A stretch of DNA of 48,493 bases from Paenibacillus sp. NEAU-GSW1 (GTDB lineage: Bacteria > Bacillota > Bacilli > Paenibacillales > Paenibacillaceae): positions 1 through 48,493 of the forward strand of contig NZ_WOVL01000036.1 in the NCBI RefSeq assembly GCF_009737085.1, written 5' to 3'. This document shows positions 41,318 through 48,493 of the stretch, piece by piece. Every line of letters begins with the position of its first letter. Within the stretch, counting starts at the first letter, position 1. The notes under the pieces were generated by a model. That model had not been told where the DNA came from and made no database searches. It saw only the letters and a program-made list of their open reading frames with translations. A program made the position numbers and the translations under genes.

Positions 41318-42808
41318 TTATTTCAAAGCGATTCCGTATATTTTTCCGCCTCGCGAAGCGACGACTGCCGTATTGTTAAACACGGACGGGGTCGATTCAA
41401 TGTTCGTTCCGATATTCAAGCTTCCCAGCTTTTTGCCTTTGCTCGCATCAATGACGGATACCACACCGGCCGAATCAGCCTGGATGATGTAAGCTTTGCC
41501 GTCCGCATCGTAAACGTCAACCGGCGACGACCACGCGTAATTTTTCATCGTCATACGCCACGCTTCTTTGCCTGTTTTCTTGTCCAGCGCCACCATAAGC
41601 CCGCCGCTAAACGATCCGTATCTCGCTATTGTAAAAATAACATAATTCGAAATGCTTTTCTTCCCCAGCACCGGCGTGGCTAGCAGCCCTCCATTGACCG
41701 GATGATCGCCGAGTTGCGAGAAGCTGGCGTATTTTTGCTGCCATACAACCTTGCCCGTATGCCCATTAATTTTTCGTATATAGGCATAGCCTTCAGTGCC
41801 TTGCTTGTCGACCTCTGTTCCTGTGTAGAGGAACGGAACGTCATTCTCCGCCTCAATGACGATCGTCGCATCGGTATCGTCAAGCGGGGCTAGATTCCAC
41901 TTCGGCTCGTGAGTTTTAACATTTATCGCTTGCAGACTGCCACCATTATCCGCGAAAAAAGCAAGGTCGCCGTACGCCGCAATGGAATTTTCAATGCCTT
42001 GATAGCTGTTTCCTTTTATTTTATACCGATATTTACTGACTTCCGGTTTGATCGTCAGTTTCTTTTTCGCCGGTTCGAACGCCGTATTCAGCTTAATCTT
42101 ATACATAAGTCCGTTCTCCCCGCCAACGGTCAGCGTATCGTCCTGCCGGTTGAACAACGCCGAACTGTCGAACGCGCCCCATTTGCGATAGGCGAAGGAA
42201 TCGATGCCATTTGCTCTGAACAGCCGCTTTTGATCGATCAGACTGTACAAACTAAAGCCGATCGTGCCATTCTCGGGAATTCCTTCCCCCACGTACAACA
42301 AAGGATAGCCTCGCGCATCTACCGACACGCTCCCTTTGATCGGATTGCCGATTTTGATTGGGCTGCGCGTCTCTTCTCCGGTGCCTAGATCGAGAAAATA
42401 GACATAGCCGTCAAGCGAAGCGTAAATGACTTCGGTAAAATTCGCTTTCGACTGAAATTTCGGCTTAACGTTCATCGCTTTCAACACTTCAGGCGACCAT
42501 TTCACAATTGCCGGCTGTCCCGTCCAGCCTGCGCCTCCGCCCCACGAACTTGACCTGGTTTGCTTCGACCATGCGATTTTCGGTTTGAATGTTGTCATCG
42601 AGGTCGTGCCGAAAGACGGCGCGCTCCGCTCGTTCGAACCGCGGAAGGTGAGAATGCCTTCCGTCTCCGTATATTTCAACGGAAAAGCTTTAGCCGCAGC
42701 CGGCTTCCGGTTCCATTCGTACGAAAACAGACTGCCTGCCATTACGAGCTGCTGCGACAATAACATAAGAGAGAGTACGATTACTAGCGTTTTCGTTGCG
42801 CGGTTCAT
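41318..42808 (-). CDS. Secreted PQQ-type beta-propeller repeat protein
   Basis: 496 aa from the ATG at 42808 (GAAGGG upstream). Signal peptide (KTLVIVLSLMLLSQQLVMAG), then repeated beta-propeller blades such as VIYASLDGYVYFLDLGTGEE, GGSLQAINVKTHEPKWNLA, GGLMVALDKKTGKEAWRM and AGVVSVIDASKGKKLGSL. Each blade has the (A/G)xxG/WxT tryptophan-docking wording of PQQ/BamB-like repeats. No catalytic PQQ residues are evident, so a structural or binding role outside the membrane is more likely. Monocistronic. Confidence 0.85.
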   Translation of the reverse strand: MNRATKTLVIVLSLMLLSQQLVMAGSLFSYEWNRKPAAAKAFPLKYTETEGILTFRGSNERSAPSFGTTSMTTFKPKIAWSKQTRSSSWGGGAGWTGQPAIVKWSPEVLKAMNVKPKFQSKANFTEVIYASLDGYVYFLDLGTGEETRSPIKIGNPIKGSVSVDARGYPLLYVGEGIPENGTIGFSLYSLIDQKRLFRANGIDSFAYRKWGAFDSSALFNRQDDTLTVGGENGLMYKIKLNTAFEPAKKKLTIKPEVSKYRYKIKGNSYQGIENSIAAYGDLAFFADNGGSLQAINVKTHEPKWNLAPLDDTDATIVIEAENDVPFLYTGTEVDKQGTEGYAYIRKINGHTGKVVWQQKYASFSQLGDHPVNGGLLATPVLGKKSISNYVIFTIARYGSFSGGLMVALDKKTGKEAWRMTMKNYAWSSPVDVYDADGKAYIIQADSAGVVSVIDASKGKKLGSLNIGTNIESTPSVFNNTAVVASRGGKIYGIALK

Positions 42809-42964
42809 TCTATCATTTCCCTTCAGTTGGCAGGATAGATAGATTGTAACCAAACGCTAACGAGAAGCCTGTCAAACGGTCAACGTTGATATAGAGAAAG
42901 CTTTGTCGCATTCATGAGGAATACGTAACTTTTTGCTTGATCTCCGTATTTTTTGCCCCGCCGG

Positions 42965-43696
42965 TCAACGATTGAGAAACCACTGCTTTACGCGCCGCTC
43001 CATCTCATCTTTTCGCTCGGCAAACTGCCGAAACCGATGACCGTTCGCTCCGGAAGGATGCGGCATTTGAAGCAGGCAGCGGACGGGATCAAGCTCTCCC
43101 TCGTCAATAAACTTCTCCAGCACATCGGCTGTAGACTTGCCTAACGGTACGATGAGCGCCTCTTTTACAGCACGCAGCTCCTCTAGCAAAATACTTCGAG
43201 CGTAGCTCATCAGAAAATCGGACTTTACGAGCTCCGGCTGATGTCCCGTATAGTTGTTTCCTTTCCGGAATACAGGATAACGGACTGCCGAAGTCGTATG
43301 GAGCAAATGGCGGTCTTTTTCGAACAACGCTTCGCTGCTTTCAATTCCAATCGCTTCCGGCAGGCCGATTGCATCGAGCATGCTGTACAAATTTTTACGC
43401 ATCGATCCTGCGAAGCTGGCAACGCCTTTCGCCCGTTTGTCGATATCTGGGTATGGATTCCCCTTGCCCAATCCGATGATCGCCTGCTCATAGGCTAGCT
43501 TCATTTGCGTAAAACCAGGCGTAATGCCGATAATCATCACTTTCGCGCTTTCATTGACATATTCGAAAGGGATGTAATAGACAGACAGCTTATGATCGAC
43601 TGCAAGCAGCAGCTCGGGCACAAGCAGCAGCTCCTTCGTCAGCTGCTTGTCTTGCAAAGTCGAAATGTAGTCCTTATATTGATGAAGCTGGCTCAT
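42965..43696 (-). CDS. Uracil-DNA-glycosylase-superfamily-like protein
   Basis: 243 aa from the ATG at 43696, with AAGGAG 8 nt upstream. Two superfamily-type blocks: KVMIIGITPGFTQ (compare the GxxPG motif) and LLQMPHPSGANGHRFRQF (the HPSG block). Between them lie DRHLLHTTSAVRYPVF and EALIVPLGKSTADVLEKF, typical of the fold. Such proteins are common in Firmicutes but mostly uncharacterised, and real uracil excision is not assured. Alternative: a related nucleic-acid-binding protein without activity. Confidence 0.65.
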   Translation of the reverse strand: MSQLHQYKDYISTLQDKQLTKELLLVPELLLAVDHKLSVYYIPFEYVNESAKVMIIGITPGFTQMKLAYEQAIIGLGKGNPYPDIDKRAKGVASFAGSMRKNLYSMLDAIGLPEAIGIESSEALFEKDRHLLHTTSAVRYPVFRKGNNYTGHQPELVKSDFLMSYARSILLEELRAVKEALIVPLGKSTADVLEKFIDEGELDPVRCLLQMPHPSGANGHRFRQFAERKDEMERRVKQWFLNR

Positions 43697-43890
43697 GTAC
43701 CGCTCTCCTTCTGTGAACATGCCAATGGATCATAAATACAGCGACAGATACCTCCACACCTTCTTGTTCATATAGAATCGTTCAGCATTTTCTTTACTTA
43801 TTATCATAATCAAGCTTTCCTCATGTTTTCTTTATCAATTATAGCACTATTGCCTTGAGAATAATCTGTTCTCACTTTCACATCAGAATG

Positions 43891-43928
43891 GAATAAAAAA
43901 GCTTTCCGCTGCAAATGCAGCAGAAAGC
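43891..43928 (-). terminator. Terminator of the SleB-like gene
   Basis: GCTTTC-C-GCTGCA / TGCAGC-A-GAAAGC stem with AA loop; on the minus strand TTTTTTATTCC follows. Confidence 0.8.
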
Positions 43929-43943
43929 CAGTTCACCAAACAG

Positions 43944-44585
43944 CTATTTCAGAAAAACATGATTGCCGATTTTCGCCGTCACTTTGCGCGACTCGAACCA
44001 GGTTGAATCCGTCACCCTCGGATTATAGAAATAGTAGGCGCCTTTTGACGGGTCCACTCTGCGTGCCGCTGCTTTTGCCGCATCGAACGCTTCATCATCG
44101 GGCAAGAGCCAGAATTGGCCGTTGCTTACTGCACTGAAAGCGTTCGGAGCAAAAATAACATCGCGCACGCTGCTAGGAAACAACGGCGACCGTGACCGAT
44201 TAAGCACAACGGCGGCTACCGCCACTTGGCCGCTATAGCTTTCGCCCCGCGCCTCCGCATACACGACTCGCGCCAGCCGCGATAAATCCGAACGGCTTAC
44301 CGTCACTTTGCGCAGCGCGCGCATCGTTGACGTTCCTGCGGCACCGTCCTTCTCGAGTCCGGCTCCGCCTTGAAAAGCCATTACTGCATGCTTGGTCGAC
44401 ACGCTAAATTTGCTTGTGATCGACCCTTTATAATATCCGAGCATATAAAGCCGCTCTTGCAAATCTTTGACCGCTGCTCCGCTGCTGCCTAGCTTTAAGG
44501 CAGAAGCATCGGCGGAGCCGGTCAACGTTAGAATGGCCGCCAGCAACGCGATAGCGAACATTCCTGCTGTTTTTTTCATCATCAT
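43944..44585 (-). CDS. SleB-like cell wall hydrolase (spore cortex-lytic type)
   Basis: 213 aa: signal peptide (about 1-28, cleavage near ADA-SA), a peptidoglycan-binding repeat (LKLGSSGAAVKDLQERLYMLGYYKG), then a Hydrolase_2 catalytic domain with LARVVYAEARGE, where E111 is the expected catalytic residue, and VAAVVLNRSRSPLFP. SleB is a lytic transglycosylase on muramic-lactam cortex peptidoglycan. The length and order match. Whether it acts in spores or on the vegetative wall is not shown. Monocistronic; terminator at 43891-43928. Confidence 0.88.
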   Translation of the reverse strand: MMMKKTAGMFAIALLAAILTLTGSADASALKLGSSGAAVKDLQERLYMLGYYKGSITSKFSVSTKHAVMAFQGGAGLEKDGAAGTSTMRALRKVTVSRSDLSRLARVVYAEARGESYSGQVAVAAVVLNRSRSPLFPSSVRDVIFAPNAFSAVSNGQFWLLPDDEAFDAAKAAARRVDPSKGAYYFYNPRVTDSTWFESRKVTAKIGNHVFLK

Positions 44586-44711
44586 CAGTTCCCTCCAGTT
44601 CTAGCTCATGCTGTCCATGCCGAACATGTCCGACGGAAACTGATTTTACCATAACATCACTATTGACAATGGAATTCATAGAATATTCTAATTGAAAACT
44701 AGCTTTTCTCA

Positions 44712-45959
44712 TTATTCGCCGGCTGCCGATTTATTGCCGCGTACGAGCGGAAGAAGCAAATATTGCAGAAGCGCTCCGCCGAACAGCACGATTGGCAGCC
44801 ATACCGATTCGGTATCCTGCGCCATAATGATCATCATCGCTATCGAAAGCACTCGGCCGGTATTCAAGAACAGCTCCCTTATGACTACCGATTCTACCCG
44901 AAGCTGCCCTTTCAAGGGCAAACTGCTCATGATCCGAAAATAAAACGTATTCAGCGTGTTGCTTGCAAGCGGATTGCAGATCGAGAACACGATCATAAAT
45001 ATCGCTACCGACCAAAGTTTCACTTCAATCAGCAGCATGGCCGCCCCGATCACAATAGCCGTAGTTGAATATCGCAAATAGGAGCTTACATTTTCTTTCT
45101 TTGTTTTTGATATCGCATAACCGGTACCCACTGTCAGCGCCGAGAAAAACACGCCTAAGTAACCGACCCAGTCTTCGCGGCCAACCGCTTGGAAAAGCAA
45201 AATATTAGGCAGAAACAGCATAATGCCCTGAAAAAGCCCGAATACGAAGAAGCTCACTAGCGCCATCAGCCAGCGCGGATGCTTTTTCATCAACAGTCCC
45301 GCAAACTTCAAGTAGTACGCCTTGTGGTGCGATTTGATTGCTGGAATCCGAAAGCTGATAATGGCTGCGACAATAAACATTACGAAAGCGAGCATAAAAA
45401 TAATCATATAGCCCTGCAGACCTTCGCTCTGCTTAATGACATAGCCAGCCAACGCCGGCCCAGCAAGACCCGCAGTATTAAAGACAATTAAGTTTACGCC
45501 AAGGTACCGCAGCCGATTGGCGTCGGTAGAAACGTCATACTGCATAATCAAATAGCCTGTCCAATAGAAACCGGTTGCAATACCGTTTAAAAGAGCAAAC
45601 CAAATATAGTATTGCACGACTTGCTCCTGCGCGATGACGACAAGCAAGTAAAACAAAGCGTTCATTGCAATGCCGATCCGGTAAATCAGCATTTTGTCCC
45701 ATCGCTTGGCGACCCAGCCCCCGATAGCAAAAACAACAGGCAAACTGCCGTACACAATAATATTGTACAGGCCGTTTATGACTAGATCCTCCGTCAGCCG
45801 CCATAAGTACAGATTGAGGAACAGCCCCGACATCGAGGCTCCAAATTGAAAAAAGCCATGAATGATGAGCGAGACGACAGCGTTCGCACCCAGCCTTCTC
45901 TCGGGAGGCACCGTACTGCCTTTTGGTAAACGAAATCTTGATCTACAGCCGCTTAACAT
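44712..45959 (-). CDS. MFS transporter
   Basis: 415 aa, twelve predicted transmembrane helices, with the loop GGWVAKRWDKMLIYRIGIA between helices 2 and 3 in the place of the major-facilitator motif A. Long central cytosolic loop at about 190-215. No substrate signature. An ATG internal to the N-terminus is not needed: the frame starts with about 25 hydrophilic residues. The gene is monocistronic and convergent to nothing nearby. A multidrug or sugar exporter role is possible. Confidence 0.85.
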   Translation of the reverse strand: MLSGCRSRFRLPKGSTVPPERRLGANAVVSLIIHGFFQFGASMSGLFLNLYLWRLTEDLVINGLYNIIVYGSLPVVFAIGGWVAKRWDKMLIYRIGIAMNALFYLLVVIAQEQVVQYYIWFALLNGIATGFYWTGYLIMQYDVSTDANRLRYLGVNLIVFNTAGLAGPALAGYVIKQSEGLQGYMIIFMLAFVMFIVAAIISFRIPAIKSHHKAYYLKFAGLLMKKHPRWLMALVSFFVFGLFQGIMLFLPNILLFQAVGREDWVGYLGVFFSALTVGTGYAISKTKKENVSSYLRYSTTAIVIGAAMLLIEVKLWSVAIFMIVFSICNPLASNTLNTFYFRIMSSLPLKGQLRVESVVIRELFLNTGRVLSIAMMIIMAQDTESVWLPIVLFGGALLQYLLLPLVRGNKSAAGE

Positions 45960-46068
45960 ATGATGTCTCTCTCCTTGACCTTGCAGCGCTAGTCATTTGA
46001 TGCGTTCATTTTATCATAGCTGTAAAAGTGAAAGAGCCAGCTATACTTCCATTAAGCCCGCTAAATAA

Positions 46069-46096
46069 GCAAATGGCCCCCTTAGGAGCCATTTGC
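46069..46096 (-). terminator. Terminator of the membrane glycosyltransferase gene
   Basis: GCAAATGGC and GCCATTTGC form a 9-bp stem with a 10-nt loop, followed on the minus strand by TTATTT. It lies 45 bp past the gene. Confidence 0.8.
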
Positions 46097-46140
46097 CTTC
46101 CGCTAATGCTATTTTATTGCCTAATTCGCCTGATTTCGTC

Positions 46141-47748
46141 CTATCTCTCAGTCAAGACTAAATATTGTTTGAAATGCTTTACCTTATATTTGGATATGTC
46201 CTCGGGGAGCGCATCCCCGCTCGACATGAGGTATGCCGCTTTTTCGCCCTCTTGAATGACAGGCTGTCCGAAGCGGTATCGGCCAAACGATTGAACCTGT
46301 TGAAAAGCGCCGCCTGGATTCGAATACACAACCGTATCCATAAAATCATGCGGATTTACTTTTTCATTTACGAGCACATAAATGTAAGGCATGTTTATTT
46401 TGTCGGTAATATAGACGGTGCCATCGGTCGCATCCGACGCGTACTGGATCGCTTCGCCCAGCCCTTCAAAAAACATCGGGCCGATTTGCTTCGGATATTC
46501 CTTGAAATAATAGTTCGTAAAAAATAAAAAGTATCCCGCTAGCATGACGACTGCGAGCCTGCCTAACCATTTTTCCTTGTCTATCAGCCATGCAAGACCG
46601 GCCGCCGTTAGAAGCAGCAGCGGATAAAACACAATATTAATCCGGTTAATATTGGCATCGCTCAAAATAAATCCTAACGAAATGGCAAAAACCAGCCAAA
46701 GCATAATAATCAACTGCGCGGCATCAAGCTTGCTTTTCAGCAACTTTGCCGTTACTGCAAGACCAAGAACGATTAGGGGCAGCGCAATCGGATACATATA
46801 GCCGTATGTAGGAATCGCATTCCATAGTAATCCGTCATTTTGGCTAATGATAATTTCCAGAAACCGCTTCATATTATGAAACGAGCTGCTAATCATTTCC
46901 GAACCAAACACGCTGGAAACAGACTCTACGCGGGGAACGGTCAGCTTTGGAATCGTAAAGACTGCATGAATCGCATCCGAAGAGAGGCGGTTAATTAATA
47001 CGAAAAGCGCTATTGGTATGCCAAGCACAAAGGCTGCAATCACGTTTGCGGCAAGCTGCCAAACCGTAATCAATCGTTTTATTATGAACAGCGCATAAAT
47101 TGAAATGACAAACAACGGCACGAAAAAATAAGCAGTGCCGTAGGCGTACAGCGATATCGCCATAACCGCTGAAAAGGCAAACAGCCATTTCGGATTGTTA
47201 AGCGCTTTGAGCGCAAAACAAACGGCAAGCAGTACGAGTGCCGGTAATAGATTCGATTCCAGCGCCCATCTCGACATCATGATATGCCAAGGGCAGATGA
47301 CGATCACAAATGAAGCGATAACCGCTGCGCGATGGTTTGGAATAAAACGTTTCGCCGCATATAGAAACAAGAAAAGTGTAGCCACGCCTGCAAGCGCGCT
47401 TACGATGCGAATCGAAAAAGCGTTTAATCCGAACAGCCATATAAACGGCATAGAAAAATAGGCATAAAGCGCGTTCTGACCGCTCCCCCAGGCGATGAGA
47501 TGAATCGGCAAAAAGCTGCCGTTACGGTCGATTCCATAATTCAGTATGGCAAATGCGTCGTAACCGATCGAAGCTTCGTCTTGATTCAAACCGGCAGGAA
47601 ATGCAGCAATTCCATATATACGGATGAAAATGCCGAGTATGAAAAGTGTCGTCAGGATCGGCTCGTTCCTGAGCAAAAGCAGGATGCGAGGTATTGAGAA
47701 TGGCTTATGCAGCTCGTTTCGGCTAATCGTTTGCTCTTGTATGGTCAA
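46141..47748 (-). CDS. Membrane glycosyltransferase, GT39/ArnT-like
   Basis: 535 aa from a TTG at 47748 after AAGGAAGTGAG; the frame is open to 47835 but lacks a better start. About eleven transmembrane helices. The first extracellular loop begins FPAGLNQDEASIGYDAFA, with the acidic DE motif of the GT-C (PMT/ArnT) superfamily. Such enzymes transfer a sugar from a polyprenyl-phosphate donor on the outer face of the membrane. The acceptor (protein, teichoic acid or glycan) is unknown. Monocistronic with its own terminator. Confidence 0.82.
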   Translation of the reverse strand: MTIQEQTISRNELHKPFSIPRILLLLRNEPILTTLFILGIFIRIYGIAAFPAGLNQDEASIGYDAFAILNYGIDRNGSFLPIHLIAWGSGQNALYAYFSMPFIWLFGLNAFSIRIVSALAGVATLFLFLYAAKRFIPNHRAAVIASFVIVICPWHIMMSRWALESNLLPALVLLAVCFALKALNNPKWLFAFSAVMAISLYAYGTAYFFVPLFVISIYALFIIKRLITVWQLAANVIAAFVLGIPIALFVLINRLSSDAIHAVFTIPKLTVPRVESVSSVFGSEMISSSFHNMKRFLEIIISQNDGLLWNAIPTYGYMYPIALPLIVLGLAVTAKLLKSKLDAAQLIIMLWLVFAISLGFILSDANINRINIVFYPLLLLTAAGLAWLIDKEKWLGRLAVVMLAGYFLFFTNYYFKEYPKQIGPMFFEGLGEAIQYASDATDGTVYITDKINMPYIYVLVNEKVNPHDFMDTVVYSNPGGAFQQVQSFGRYRFGQPVIQEGEKAAYLMSSGDALPEDISKYKVKHFKQYLVLTER

Positions 47749-47913
47749 TCCACTCACTTCCTTTACGTATAAAACTAGGACTATTCTATTATATGGATAG
47801 AATAGTCCTATGGGAAGATAAAATTGCTGGCACATCAGCAGATATAGTAGTCGCTAAAACTACTGCCGCCTTCTCCGCACTCTATGCTGTCCTTTTCCCT
47901 TTACCTCGAAACT

Positions 47914-48050
47914 GTAACGGACATGAGAGACCTTATTCGAGTAATTTTCTCTCTTCATTATTCGCTAACGGACATCAGAGACGCTATTGCGCCAGTTTCA
48001 GCTCATTCGAGTCAGTTTTCAAGTAAATAAGGGCGCTGGTGTCCATTAGC
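47914..48050. repeat. Palindromic intergenic repeat
   Basis: GTAACGGACATGAGAGACCTTATT (47914 on) and GCTAACGGACATCAGAGACGCTATT (47964 on) are direct near-copies. The second is also an imperfect inverted repeat with AATAAGGGCGCTGGTGTCCATTAGC (48026-48050). I recall TAACGGACAT-type repeats in many Paenibacillus intergenic regions, but have not checked. No gene is seen in 47836-48092. Confidence 0.6.
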
Positions 48051-48092
48051 ACGTGGCTCATTATCGTTAGCGCGCTCAACTCTATGAACAAC

Positions 48093-48121
48093 AAAAAACC
48101 TGCCGCATCACATGCGGCAGG
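48093..48121 (-). terminator. Terminator of the rRNA operon
   Basis: CCTGCCGCA and TGCGGCAGG form a perfect stem; TTTTTTGTTG follows on the minus strand, about 10 bp beyond the 5S gene. Confidence 0.9.
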
Positions 48122-48130
48122 CTTCTCGTG

Positions 48131-48246
48131 CTTGGCGACGTCCTACTCTCCCAGGACCCTGCGGTCCAAGTACCATCGGCGCTGGAGGGCTTAACGGTCG
48201 TGTTCGGTATGGGAACGCGTGGTTCCCCTCCGCCATCGCCACCAAA
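48131..48246 (-). rRNA. rrf: 5S ribosomal RNA
   Basis: About 116 nt. The minus strand starts TTTGGTGGCGATGGCGGAGG, contains CCGAACACGACCGTTAAGC and ends GGACGTCGCCAAG: a full bacterial 5S rRNA of Bacillales type, last gene of the rRNA operon. No tRNA gene follows it. Confidence 0.96.
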
Positions 48247-48368
48247 CGGTCAAGGGTTGTACCTTGAAAACTGGATGCGAAATGTTTGAACTCTTTAGCA
48301 AGTTCGGGGTCCCCGCAAAGGTATCGGAATTAACTCCGGAAGCATTCGCTTCACTTTGTGGGGCTCCA

Positions 48369-48493
48369 TTAGGATAAGCCCTCGACCGATTAGTACTGGT
48401 CAGCTCCACACATTGCTGTGCTTCCACCCCCAGCCTATCAACCTCGTCGTCTTCAAGGGGTCTTACGAATTGGGAAATCTCATCTTGAGGGGG
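48369..48493 (-). rRNA. rrl: 23S ribosomal RNA, 3' end (partial)
   Basis: The minus strand holds the last 125 nt of 23S rRNA, including GGGGGTGGAAGCACAGCAAT and ending ACTAATCGGTCGAGGGCTTATCC. The gene continues beyond the window. About 120 nt of spacer (48247-48368) without a tRNA separate it from the 5S gene. Confidence 0.95.

Noticed and set aside
40944..41492. 182-aa plus-strand frame overlapping the Asn/Gly/Lys-rich gene
   Set aside because: Starts 7 bp after the well-supported ATG in another frame, Thr/Lys-rich by shift, and runs through the terminator into the convergent gene.
47914..48050. CRISPR array
   Set aside because: Only two direct copies, inverted partner present, irregular spacing, no cas genes. 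No CRISPR seen anywhere in the window.
48247..48368. tRNA genes in the 23S-5S spacer
   Set aside because: No cloverleaf or TTCGA-type T arm could be found in the spacer.

Overview
The window looks like a chromosomal segment of an endospore-forming Paenibacillaceae bacterium (Paenibacillus/Cohnella type). The reasons are a gerA-type germination operon, a SleB-like cortex hydrolase, a split sporulation sigma factor gene sigK, many YesM/YesN-style two-component systems tied to carbohydrate genes, and an rRNA operon end (23S-5S) at the right edge.

Layout. 124-7252 is a carbohydrate island: a YesN/YesM two-component pair, a GH29 alpha-L-fucosidase flanked by two copies of a 65-bp promoter-like repeat, an AraC regulator, and gene remnants (DUF5696-like, GH31 N-terminus). 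7364-11477 is a spore germinant receptor operon (gerAA-gerAC-gerAB plus a small membrane protein). 11716-12858 is a GH8 reducing-end exo-oligoxylanase. 13004-18621 is a probable single seven-gene operon: response regulator, kinase, and two ABC-2 exporters, resembling peptide-antibiotic sensing and immunity modules but with no biosynthetic genes. 18865-27243 is a complete oligosaccharide utilisation locus: binding protein, two CUT1 permeases and a GH31 enzyme under a good cre site, divergent from its own YesM/YesN pair.

The most interesting region is 27971-38578. It is a 10.6-kb skin-like element inserted inside sigK. The 3' part of sigK lies at 27469-27972 and the 5' part at 38574-38783. Joining them through the shared TTGA at both junctions restores the HIVKKFDNTGED reading frame exactly. 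The element carries a large serine recombinase beside the left junction and two tyrosine-recombinase-like proteins. It also has two HTH/excisionase-like proteins, a DUF3883 nuclease-like protein, two MazF/PemK-like proteins, a zinc-ribbon protein, small unknown proteins, two related structured RNA units and a complex inverted-repeat region. The recombinase gene runs across the junction. In the integrated state it stops two codons past the core, in sigK DNA. In the excised circle it would read on for 32 codons and stop just before a strong terminator. Element state would therefore change the recombinase C-terminus.

38936-48121 is ordinary chromosome: a metallo-beta-lactamase-fold hydrolase divergent from a LysR regulator, a small Asn/Gly/Lys-rich protein, a PQQ-type beta-propeller protein, a uracil-DNA-glycosylase-like protein, SleB, an MFS transporter, a membrane glycosyltransferase, an intergenic palindromic repeat, and the 5S and 23S rRNA genes (minus strand). 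All statements are from reading the sequence; no database search was run.
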